A DNA stretch of 64,000 nt from Pelagilacustribacter sp045567335 (lineage in GTDB: Bacteria; Pseudomonadota; Alphaproteobacteria; Pelagibacterales; Pelagibacteraceae): assembly GCA_045567335.1 (NCBI GenBank), contig JBJLCZ010000001.1:186001-250000 (forward strand). Direction: 5' to 3'. The notes beneath the pieces are model-generated. The model saw nothing but the letters and a program-made list of their open reading frames with translations. It had not been told where the DNA came from and did not search any database. How positions within the stretch are numbered: position 1 is the stretch's first letter; the number at the start of each line of letters is the position of its first letter. Position numbers and translations under genes: made by a program. Of the stretch, positions 55,299-63,227 are shown one piece after another.

Positions 55299-56660
55299 TT
55301 ATTCAAATTGATATAATTTATAGTTTTTGTTTAAAAGGTATAAATAATTATCTACAAAAATTGGATAACTATATATTCCTGATTTGAGAATTTTTTCGAA
55401 AAAAGTCATCTCTCCATTTTTGTAATTAAATTCCATCAAATAACCGCTAATTGTAAATAAAATTAATTTATTATTTGCAATAGATAAATTTATAATTTTA
55501 TCAAAGTCTTTGTTTTTGTCATAAAAATTAAATATTTCATTATTGATGTTTTTAGACCATATAATCGACCCATCAGAGATGTCTAAACATATTAGAAAAT
55601 TATTTTTTGTAACAATAAAGTAATAATTATCTGTTAATACACCTGTTATTTTGGTTGGTATTGGTTTAGACCAGAGTCTTTGGCCGGTAGATGCATCAAA
55701 GTTTAAGATAGATTTTCCATTGGATACAATTAATCTATTATTTTTTAAAGTTAAAAAAGAACTCTGAAATATTTCTTTGTTCATAGATGAAGATTTAAAA
55801 TTTAAAACCCAATTAACTTTTTGAGACAAATAATTTATAGAATATAGTTCTCCAGAATTATTAAGAAAGAAAACATTTTTTTTAATTTTATCGACAATGA
55901 TGTTGTTTTTAAATTCTGATTTAAGAAGACTTTCAGAGGTAGGAAAATTCCAATTAATTTCACCTGTAAATTTATCTAGTGAAAATATTTTATTATCTTG
56001 ATTCGAAATAAAAACTTGATTGTCTACAGAAATTAAATTTGATCTAAAAGGTATTCCAAAATTTTTTGCCCAAACAATACTTTTATTTGTTAAGTCTAAT
56101 GCATAAATATAACCAAGATTATCAGCAACATATAATGTTTCATTTGACAAGGATAAAAATAGTTTTTTCTTATATTTTTTATAATTACCTTTATAAAAAT
56201 TATAAGTAAAAACCTTTTCTTCTCTATCTAATGAGTAAAGATAAATTGATCCTTTATTGTCATATGAAATTAGATTATTTTTATAAAAAAGCGGTTTTAA
56301 AATATAATTGCCTCTAAATTTGGCTAGCTTTGAAGACTTAAAAATATAATTTTTTTTTCCGAAATAAGAAATATTAGAATAATTATTAGTAAGACTATAA
56401 TGTTCATTATTCCAATCTGTATTTGAAAAAACTTTATTTATTATTACATCAGTGTCACTATCAATATTTTTTTCCTCTAAATATGATTCTTCTTGAAAAA
56501 AAATATTTTCTAATTTTGGATTTTCAAGTTCTATAGAGGTTTTTTGATTAATTTCTGAACTATCTTTCCAAATGCCTGTTTTCTTGTCAAATGAACAATT
56601 AGTTAATAAAAACAAAAAAAAAATAATTAAAATTAAATTATTCATTAAAATTTTGATCAA
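55299..56660 (-). CDS. bamB: BamB-like PQQ-repeat beta-propeller lipoprotein
   Basis: Probable outer-membrane lipoprotein of the BAM complex. The 453 aa have a signal peptide ending at LLTNC (Cys22); Asn just before the cysteine is unusual for a lipobox. Several beta-propeller blades with the 'G-W-x-nF' pattern are visible, for example NKSIVWAKNFGIPFRS, TGEINWNFPTSES, TGQRLWSKPIPTK and DGSIIWSKNIN, spaced about 40-90 residues. It is co-transcribed with the upstream TPR membrane protein (4-nt overlap), as bamB is with yfgM elsewhere. Confidence 0.82.
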   Translation of the reverse strand: MIKILMNNLILIIFFLFLLTNCSFDKKTGIWKDSSEINQKTSIELENPKLENIFFQEESYLEEKNIDSDTDVIINKVFSNTDWNNEHYSLTNNYSNISYFGKKNYIFKSSKLAKFRGNYILKPLFYKNNLISYDNKGSIYLYSLDREEKVFTYNFYKGNYKKYKKKLFLSLSNETLYVADNLGYIYALDLTNKSIVWAKNFGIPFRSNLISVDNQVFISNQDNKIFSLDKFTGEINWNFPTSESLLKSEFKNNIIVDKIKKNVFFLNNSGELYSINYLSQKVNWVLNFKSSSMNKEIFQSSFLTLKNNRLIVSNGKSILNFDASTGQRLWSKPIPTKITGVLTDNYYFIVTKNNFLICLDISDGSIIWSKNINNEIFNFYDKNKDFDKIINLSIANNKLILFTISGYLMEFNYKNGEMTFFEKILKSGIYSYPIFVDNYLYLLNKNYKLYQFE

Positions 56661-57223
56661 TTTTTATTTTGTAAATTTAAATACTCTTTATATTTTTGAT
56701 TATTGCCTATATTTTTATAAAATTCAGCAATTAAATCTAAGGCTTTGTTTCTCCATACAGACTCGCTATCCAATAGAGGTTTAAGTGATTTTAATAATTC
56801 ATCTTCTTTAAAATAATTTGATATGTAAATACTCTTTTTAAGTATAATAAGATTTCTACTTTCTTTATCTAAATTTTTAATAGAAATTATTTCATCAAAA
56901 AAATTGGAGACTACCTCTGGATTTTTTTCCATATTATTTTCTATTAATAAATACAAAGCTAGTGGTGAATAAAATGAATCTTTCTTTTCAATTATTTCAT
57001 TTAATATTAATTTTCCTGAATTTATTTCATTATTTTCAATCAAAATAATTGCTTCATTATATTTATTTGAAACTAATATATTTTGTTGATTTTTATAATA
57101 TAAAATTAAATAATAAGATAAAATAACTATTAAAATTAAAGATAATGATAAAATTAATTTTTTTTTATATTTATTTAAAAAATTTATAAATTGATTATTT
57201 TCTTTAAAAACTTCGTTACTCAT
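56657..57223 (-). CDS. YfgM-like membrane-anchored TPR protein
   Basis: A 188-aa protein with one membrane helix (about residues 19-37, LILSLSLILIVILSYYLIL) and a periplasmic tail of TPR-like helices. The pattern (NQQNILVSNKYNEAIILIENNEINSGKLILNEI in the sequence) resembles the YfgM/TPR_21 family, which in gammaproteobacteria binds SecYEG and chaperones. It sits directly before the bamB-like gene, the same context as yfgM. Sequence conservation is low. Confidence 0.68.
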   Translation of the reverse strand: MSNEVFKENNQFINFLNKYKKKLILSLSLILIVILSYYLILYYKNQQNILVSNKYNEAIILIENNEINSGKLILNEIIEKKDSFYSPLALYLLIENNMEKNPEVVSNFFDEIISIKNLDKESRNLIILKKSIYISNYFKEDELLKSLKPLLDSESVWRNKALDLIAEFYKNIGNNQKYKEYLNLQNKN

Positions 57224-57225
57224 AA

Positions 57226-58002
57226 TTAATAGCTATTTTTTCTGCTTGGAAAATATTTTTTTCTCACTTCTTTTGTATATTTTTGAACGCCTTTTTCAAT
57301 TAATTTATTTAAGTTAACATATTTTTTTACAAATTTAGGATAAAAACTACTTAAACCTAGCATATCATCAGTAACTAAAATTTGACCATCACAAGCGTTA
57401 GATGAACCTATTCCTATTGTTGGTATATTAATATTTTTTGTAATTTTCCTGGATGCTTTTTCGCCTATACACTCTAATACGATTGAAAATGCTCCTGCTT
57501 TTTCAATTTTTATAGCTTCGTTTAATAATTTTTTTTCACTGGATTTATTTAGTCCTTCAGCTTTAAATTTTTTTTTAAATTGAGGTGTAAAGCCTATATG
57601 TCCCATCACTGGAATATTAGATTTAACTAGTTCTTTAATAATCTTATGATTTTTATTATTACTCTCAATTTTGATTGCATCACATTTTGTATATTTAAAA
57701 ATTTTTTTAGCATTGTTTTTTGCTTCTTTAATATTTCTATAAGTATTGATTGGCATATCTATGACTAACATTGATTTTTTAATTCCTTTACTAACACTTA
57801 TCCCATGATTTATCATAGTTTCTAATTTTATTTTATGTGTATTTTTCATTGAATATAATACATTAGCAAGTGAGTCTCCTACAAGAATTATGTCACAATA
57901 TTTATCTATTATCTTGGTTATATTTTTAGAGTAGGATGTCAAACAAACTAATTTTGTTTTATTTTTTTTTCCTAAAATTTTTTTTATTTTTAAATTTTTC
58001 AT
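57226..58002 (-). CDS. panB: 3-methyl-2-oxobutanoate hydroxymethyltransferase
   Basis: First step of pantothenate synthesis, making ketopantoate. The 258 aa show VCLTSYSKNITKIIDKYCDIILVGDSLANVLY in the sequence, with metal-binding Asp in VGDSLANV, GHIGFTPQ, and GIGSSNACDGQILV near the end, all typical of PanB. No panC or panD is next to it. The upstream overlap with guaA is 4 nt. Confidence 0.95.
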   Translation of the reverse strand: MKNLKIKKILGKKNKTKLVCLTSYSKNITKIIDKYCDIILVGDSLANVLYSMKNTHKIKLETMINHGISVSKGIKKSMLVIDMPINTYRNIKEAKNNAKKIFKYTKCDAIKIESNNKNHKIIKELVKSNIPVMGHIGFTPQFKKKFKAEGLNKSSEKKLLNEAIKIEKAGAFSIVLECIGEKASRKITKNINIPTIGIGSSNACDGQILVTDDMLGLSSFYPKFVKKYVNLNKLIEKGVQKYTKEVRKKYFPSRKNSY

Positions 58003-59555
58003 TCAAGCTCTATAGTACTTGGAGGTTTTGAAGTTATATCATAAACTACTCTGTTTATTCCTTTTACACCATTAATAATTTTATTTGAAATTTCATCTAA
58101 AAAATTTTTAGAAAAACTATAGTAATCTGCTGTCATACCATCTTGAGAAACTACGGCACGAAGTAAGCAAGTATACTCGTAAGTTCTAGAATCTCCCATC
58201 ACTCCTACAGTTTTTATGGGTAATAAAGCAGCATAGGCCTGCCAAATTTTATCATATAAATTATTTTTAATTAATTCTTTAATATAAATATCATCTGCCT
58301 CTTGTAAAATTTTAACTTTTACTGGAGTTATTTTCCCAACAATTCTAATTGCTAAACCTGGTCCTGGAAAAGGATGTCTCTTAGAAATTGTATCAATTAA
58401 ACCTAAAGATTTTCCAAGAATTCTTACCTCGTCTTTAAATAAATCTTTTAATGGTTCAAATAGTTTCAATTTCATATTTTTAGGTAAGCCACCCACATTA
58501 TGGTGTGATTTAATTTTTGATGTCTTACTTCCTAAAGCAGATTTACTCTCTATAATATCAGGGTACAATGTTCCTTGAGCTAAAAAACTTACATTTTTTA
58601 TAAGCTTAGCCTCTTTTTCAAAGATTTTTATAAATAAATTTCCAATTATTTTCCTTTTTTTTTCTGGATCAGTAATATTTTTCAGTTTTCTAAAGTATAG
58701 TTTTGAAGCATTAATTAATTTAATATTTAAATTATATTTTTTTTTAAATAAATTATAAGTGTATTTAAACTCATCTTTTCTCATTAAACCTGTATCAACC
58801 ATAATACATTTAAGATTTTTTTTTATAGCTTTATTTATTAATAAGGCTACTACACTGCTATCTACACCACCTGATAAAGCACAAATGACTTTATGATTTT
58901 TTAATTGTGATGATGCATTTTTAATTATTAAATTTTTTTCTAGACTTATTTTCCAATTTTTTTTAATTTTACATATTAAAAAAATAAAATTTTTAATTAT
59001 CAATTTACCATTTGCAGTATGGGTAACTTCAGGATGAAATTGTATCCCATAAATTTTATTTTTTTTGTGTTCTATTATTGTAAAAGATGACTGATTAGTT
59101 GAAGCAATTTTTATAAAACCCTTAGGTATTTTATAAACAGCATCTTGATGGCTCATCCATACTATAGCTTTATTTTTTTTAAAAAAATTTTTTGTTAATA
59201 TAGATTTTTTTTTTTGTATTAATAGGGCTCTGCCAAATTCTCTTTTTTTTCCAAATGACTTTATAGTGCCTCCAAAATTTTTTGAAATTAATTGTAGCCC
59301 GTAACAAATTCCAAGTATAGGTATATTTTTATAAAAAATTTCATTAGGAATATTTGGAAAAAATTTTTTTGTGACTGTTGCTGGTCCTCCAGATAAAATA
59401 ATACCTTTAATTTTGTTAAAATCTTTTATTTTTTTTAATTCATTTAGGTTTAATATTTCTGAATAAACACCAAATTCTCTAACTCTTCTTGCTATTAGTT
59501 TTGTTACTTGTGAACCAAAATCAATAATTATGATTTTATCTTTGTAGACACTCAT
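57999..59555 (-). CDS. guaA: GMP synthase (glutamine-hydrolysing)
   Basis: Last step of GMP synthesis from XMP. The 518 aa have a class I glutamine amidotransferase domain (IIDFGSQVTKLIARRVREF, catalytic Cys in ILGICYGLQL, His/Glu in GIQFHPEVTHT), the ATP-pyrophosphatase loop ALSGGVDSSVVA, and the dimerisation domain ending KPPSTIELE. It abuts the upstream TPR gene and shares the purine run with guaB. Confidence 0.97.
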   Translation of the reverse strand: MSVYKDKIIIIDFGSQVTKLIARRVREFGVYSEILNLNELKKIKDFNKIKGIILSGGPATVTKKFFPNIPNEIFYKNIPILGICYGLQLISKNFGGTIKSFGKKREFGRALLIQKKKSILTKNFFKKNKAIVWMSHQDAVYKIPKGFIKIASTNQSSFTIIEHKKNKIYGIQFHPEVTHTANGKLIIKNFIFLICKIKKNWKISLEKNLIIKNASSQLKNHKVICALSGGVDSSVVALLINKAIKKNLKCIMVDTGLMRKDEFKYTYNLFKKKYNLNIKLINASKLYFRKLKNITDPEKKRKIIGNLFIKIFEKEAKLIKNVSFLAQGTLYPDIIESKSALGSKTSKIKSHHNVGGLPKNMKLKLFEPLKDLFKDEVRILGKSLGLIDTISKRHPFPGPGLAIRIVGKITPVKVKILQEADDIYIKELIKNNLYDKIWQAYAALLPIKTVGVMGDSRTYEYTCLLRAVVSQDGMTADYYSFSKNFLDEISNKIINGVKGINRVVYDITSKPPSTIELE

Positions 59556-59987
59556 TTACTGTTTTAATAAATTTTTTAGTTTTTCATCTAACTCTGCTTT
59601 TTTTGAACATAATTTCTTACAAATTTTTTCTAGTATATTAATTTGATCCTTTGCTTTTAAAAAATCAGACTGTTTAATTCGCAAAAGAGTTAGATAATAT
59701 AATGCTTCCTCGTTTTCTGGATTTAGTAAAATTACAGTTTGTAAATTTATTTCTTCTAATGACTCTTCTTTTTCTTTATTGAATATTTTTGCTAGATATA
59801 AATAAGAATTTTCATTTTTAGGATTAAAAACAATATCTTTTTCAAATTTAAACTTAGCTTTTTTATAATTTTTACTTTCATATAATTTTTTACCTTCATC
59901 AAAGTAATTATTTTTAGCAAATAGGTTAGTTGTAATTAAACATATTCCTAAAAAAATTAATATTTGTTTATTTAGCTTTACACTCAT
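59556..59987 (-). CDS. Exported TPR-repeat protein between guaB and guaA
   Basis: A 143-aa protein with a signal peptide (about 1-24, cleavage near LFAKNN) and about two to three TPR motifs: YFDEGKKLYESKNYKKAKFKFEK, NSYLYLAKIFNKEKEESLEE and EALYYLTLLRIKQSDFLKA in the sequence. It overlaps guaB by 4 nt and abuts guaA, so it is co-transcribed with them although it should act in the periplasm. I do not recognise a specific family. Partners are unknown. Confidence 0.7.
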   Translation of the reverse strand: MSVKLNKQILIFLGICLITTNLFAKNNYFDEGKKLYESKNYKKAKFKFEKDIVFNPKNENSYLYLAKIFNKEKEESLEEINLQTVILLNPENEEALYYLTLLRIKQSDFLKAKDQINILEKICKKLCSKKAELDEKLKNLLKQ

Positions 59988-61063
59988 AATTTGTAATCAG
60001 TAGTTTTTTTTATCATTTCTACACTATGAACCATACTTTCATAAAATCCAGCTTTTGTAATTTTTATAAATTTACTATTTTTATGAATATCTTTAATATT
60101 TTTCGCGCCTATATATCCCATTGATGAACGTAGGCCTCCCTGTAATTGATATATTATCTTTTTTATTGACCCTTTATATTCTACTCTTCCTTCTACACCT
60201 TCTGCTACAAATTTTGATTTATCTTTATAGTTTTTTTGAAAATATCGATTTGATGATCCTGCTGACATTGCTCCTATTGAGCCCATTCCTCTATAATATT
60301 TATAAATTTTATTTTTAATTCTAAATTTTTTTCCCGGGCTTTCATCAGTGCCTGCAAAAATTGACCCCATCATTATTGCATCAGCTCCTGCAGCTAATGC
60401 TTTTGCTATGTCACCAGAAAATTTGATACCTCCATCAGAAATTATTTTAATTTTTTTATTTTTTAAATTTTTTTTAACGTCTAAGATCGCTGTTATTTGA
60501 GGAACTCCAATTCCTGCTACCATTCGAGTTGTGCATATTGATCCTGGACCAATTCCTACTTTTAAAATATCTGCTCCTTGGTTATAAAGTGTTTTTGCTG
60601 CTTCCCCAGAAGCTATATTTCCTACACATACAGGTACATTTTTAGATATTTTTTTTACTTTTGAAAGCACCTCTAAGACTTTTTTACTATGACCATGTGC
60701 TGTGTCAATAACTATTAATTCAGCTCCATTATCTATCAATGATTTTGCTCTTGTTAAATCTTCCTTAGCAGTTCCAATAGCAGCACCAACTAGTAGATTT
60801 AACTTTTTAACTTTTAAAACTTCTTGGCTCTGCTTTTTAATATTTAAATTTCTGTGTATTATACCCAGACCTCCTTCTTTACTCATTGCTATAGCCATCT
60901 TTGATTCTGTAACTGTATCCATTGCAGACGAAAGGAAAGGAACTCTTAATTTAAGTTTACTTGATAATTCAAGAGTTATATTTGTTTCTGAGGGCAATAT
61001 AGATGAATAACGTGGCACTAAAAGGACATCATCAAATGTAAGAGCTTCTTTTATTGGTGCCAT
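59984..61063 (-). CDS. guaB: IMP dehydrogenase lacking the CBS (Bateman) module
   Basis: Oxidises IMP to XMP with NAD, the rate-limiting step to GMP. Only 359 aa, against about 490 normally. Residues 1-85 and 90-359 match the catalytic TIM barrel without gaps, but the roughly 120-residue pair of CBS domains is missing: GIIHRNLNIKKQSQEVLKVKK runs straight into LLVGAAIG in the sequence. The catalytic Cys177 lies in GPGSICTTR. RYFQ and EGVEGRVEYKG supply the IMPDH-type Arg-Tyr flap, so this is not GMP reductase. It heads guaB-TPR-guaA-panB. Confidence 0.92.
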   Translation of the reverse strand: MAPIKEALTFDDVLLVPRYSSILPSETNITLELSSKLKLRVPFLSSAMDTVTESKMAIAMSKEGGLGIIHRNLNIKKQSQEVLKVKKLNLLVGAAIGTAKEDLTRAKSLIDNGAELIVIDTAHGHSKKVLEVLSKVKKISKNVPVCVGNIASGEAAKTLYNQGADILKVGIGPGSICTTRMVAGIGVPQITAILDVKKNLKNKKIKIISDGGIKFSGDIAKALAAGADAIMMGSIFAGTDESPGKKFRIKNKIYKYYRGMGSIGAMSAGSSNRYFQKNYKDKSKFVAEGVEGRVEYKGSIKKIIYQLQGGLRSSMGYIGAKNIKDIHKNSKFIKITKAGFYESMVHSVEMIKKTTDYKL

Positions 61064-61089
61064 ATAAACTTATAAACGATTATATAAAA

Positions 61090-61716
61090 TTATAAAGTTT
61101 TTAATTTAGAGCAGTGTATATAAGTTTCTCTTGATTCATTTTTACTAGATTCAGGTTTAAAAAAATCAACTTTTTTAAATTTTTCTTTGGCTAATTTCTT
61201 AACATCTAAAAAATCTTCACCCATAAATAGCTTTGCGACAACTTTGCCGGATGGTTTAAGTATTTTATAAGAAAAATTTATAACCTCTGCACATAATGCG
61301 TTAGTTCTTATACAATCTAAGCTTTTATTGCCTGTAGTACTAGCAGCCATATCAGAAATAATAACATTCAATTTTTCTTGAAAATTATCAATAATTATTT
61401 GTTTGGTAGCATCTTTTAAAAAATTACATTTGATGAATTTCACATTTTCAATTTTTTTCATATCTTTAATGTCTATAGATAAAATTTTACCTTTTTTAAC
61501 AATTTTACTAGCAATTTGAGACCATCCACCTGGGGCTGATCCAATATCTAATAAAAGTGTCTCAGATTTAATAAATTTATATTTATTATTTAGTTCCAAT
61601 AATTTAAAAGCAGATCTTGAACGATAGCCTAATGTCTTTGATTTTTTATAAAATTGATCTCTGTGCTGTTTTATAACCCAGCTTCTGCTTTTTTTGCTCC
61701 TACTGCTTTTTTTCAT
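61090..61716 (-). CDS. rlmE: 23S rRNA U2552 2'-O-methyltransferase (RrmJ/FtsJ)
   Basis: Methylates U2552 in the A loop of 23S rRNA. The 208 aa have a basic N-terminus (KKSSRSKKSRSWVIKQHRDQFYKK), the RSAFKLLEL segment with the first catalytic lysine, SAM-binding LLLDIGSAPGGWSQIA, the DMAASTTGN catalytic aspartate and VVAKLFMGED with the second lysine. Its ATG overlaps the TAA of the restored pssA frame by 1 nt. Confidence 0.96.
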   Translation of the reverse strand: MKKSSRSKKSRSWVIKQHRDQFYKKSKTLGYRSRSAFKLLELNNKYKFIKSETLLLDIGSAPGGWSQIASKIVKKGKILSIDIKDMKKIENVKFIKCNFLKDATKQIIIDNFQEKLNVIISDMAASTTGNKSLDCIRTNALCAEVINFSYKILKPSGKVVAKLFMGEDFLDVKKLAKEKFKKVDFFKPESSKNESRETYIHCSKLKTL

Positions 61717-62508
61717 TATAAAACATCTTCATGCTCATCTTCGGATGAATGTGTTTTACTTTTTTTATTAAAATATAAAAAAGATATCGCTGATAACGGA
61801 ATTGATATTAAATAAGTAATACCTAAAAGTAATAAAGTTTCAAAAGTAAAAAACATTAACGATACAAAAATTATCCCAATAACTAAGAGTATAAAAATTG
61901 TAATTTTTGGGTTTATTGATATTTTTTTTTAAAGCATAGGTGGGTATTTTACTAATTAACATTATTGCTATTAATAAATTAAAATAAGGAACTATAACTT
62001 TTATATTAAAATTAAAATTTAAATTTGATAATTCGTAAATTAAAGGCATTAAAATCAATAGTGCGCCTGCTGGGGAAGGAATGCCTTCAAAAAAATTATT
62101 TTTCCAGCTTTCATTCTCATTTATTTTAGTTATGTTAAATCTTGCTAATCTTAAGACACAACATACAGAATAAATTAATGTAATGGCCCATCCAATCTTT
62201 CCATATTTATTTAATTCCCAAAAATAAATTATAAACGCTGGCGCTATACCAAAACTAACAAAGTCAGTTAAAGAATCTAGTTCCTTTCCAAATTCTGATG
62301 TTCCTTTAATTAATCTAGCTATTCTTCCATCAAGAGTATCGAGTAAAGCAGCAAATAAAATAAAAATTACTGCCAATCCAAAATTTTGATCTAATGAAAA
62401 TTTAATTGAACTTATTCCAAGACAAACACCAATTAATGTTAAAATATTTGGTAAAATATGTCTTGTTTTTTTAGAGGTGATAATTTTAAAATTTCTATTT
62501 TCTTGCAT
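61716..62508 (-). pseudogene. pssA: CDP-diacylglycerol-serine O-phosphatidyltransferase, interrupted by an apparent frameshift
   Basis: Makes phosphatidylserine, the substrate of psd upstream. From ATG 62508 the frame carries the CDP-alcohol phosphotransferase motif (DTLDGRIARLIKGTSEFGKELDSLTD, Asp residues intact) and membrane helices. After a run of nine A (minus strand, 61930-61922) it goes to an unconserved 28-residue tail (stop at 61840). Reading the run as eight A restores 68 more codons: SINPKITIFILLVIG and LGITYLISIPLSAISFLYF, the family's last two membrane helices, ending at TAA 61716-61718. The product would be 263 aa. It may be a sequencing error, a real mutation or slippage; phospholipid synthesis should need it. 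Confidence 0.88.
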
Positions 62509-63156
62509 TTATTTTTCAGCTAATAAACTTTCTCCTGCCACAACATTTTGACCTAATTTAGCTAATATTTTTCTATCACTAAAATAAATATCTACCCTAC
62601 TTCCAAATCTTATCATTCCAATTCTTTCTCCTTGTTGTAAGTTTTGTTTGATAGTGACATCAGTAACAATCCTTCTTGCTATAAGACCCGCAATTTGAAC
62701 TACAATTATTTCTTCACCATTATTTGTTTTAATTTTATAATAATTTCTTTCATTTTCCTCACTAGCTTTATCTAATGATGCATTTAAAAATTTTCCCGGT
62801 TTGTAGAGAATATCTTCAACAGTGCCTGATGATGGTGTTCGGTTAACATGGCAATTAAAAACATTCATAAAAATGCTTATTTTAGTAAACGATTTATTTT
62901 CTAGTGACATTTCTAATGGTCCGGTAGCCTCTGATATATTTGTAATCAATCCATCTGCTGGACTTACTAAAAATTTATCGTCATTAACTGAAAATCTTTC
63001 TGGATCTCTAAAAAAATAATATACCCAAATTGTTACTAGAATTAGTATTAATCCCAAAGGCTTATAAATTATTAAGCTTAAAAACGTTATAATTATGGAT
63101 ATGGCTAAAAATTTAAAGCCTTCTTTATGTATTTTCGGAAATATGTTATTTAGCAT
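62509..63156 (-). CDS. psd: Phosphatidylserine decarboxylase proenzyme (short form)
   Basis: Converts phosphatidylserine to phosphatidylethanolamine. With ATG 63156 (MLNNIFPKIHKEGFKFL) it is 215 aa; a GTG at 63201 would add 15 residues but lies upstream of the predicted transcription start. Two membrane helices (about 15-60) precede the catalytic part with SPADGLI, NVFNCHVNRTPSSG and the self-cleavage site FGSR, where Ser becomes the pyruvoyl group. It abuts pssA, giving a psd-pssA-rlmE operon. Confidence 0.93.
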   Translation of the reverse strand: MLNNIFPKIHKEGFKFLAISIIITFLSLIIYKPLGLILILVTIWVYYFFRDPERFSVNDDKFLVSPADGLITNISEATGPLEMSLENKSFTKISIFMNVFNCHVNRTPSSGTVEDILYKPGKFLNASLDKASEENERNYYKIKTNNGEEIIVVQIAGLIARRIVTDVTIKQNLQQGERIGMIRFGSRVDIYFSDRKILAKLGQNVVAGESLLAEK

Positions 63157-63181
63157 AATTAATAAGTTTGATAATTTTTCA

Positions 63182-63211
63182 TTAATATGTATAAAAATCA
63201 CACTTAATCAA
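63182..63211 (-). promoter_or_regulatory. Candidate psd promoter
   Basis: On the minus strand TTGATT (63206-63211), an 18-nt spacer and TATTAA (63182-63187) precede the ATG at 63156 by about 25 nt. This supports the shorter psd start. Confidence 0.35.
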
Positions 63212-63227
63212 TTTATATTTTTAAATT

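Noticed and set aside
59984..61063. GMP reductase (guaC) as an alternative identity for the short guaB
   Set aside because: The flap sequence EGVEGRVEYKG, the RYFQ Arg-Tyr pair and the GPGSICTTRMVAGIGVPQ loop are of the IMPDH type, and the gene lies in a run with guaA.
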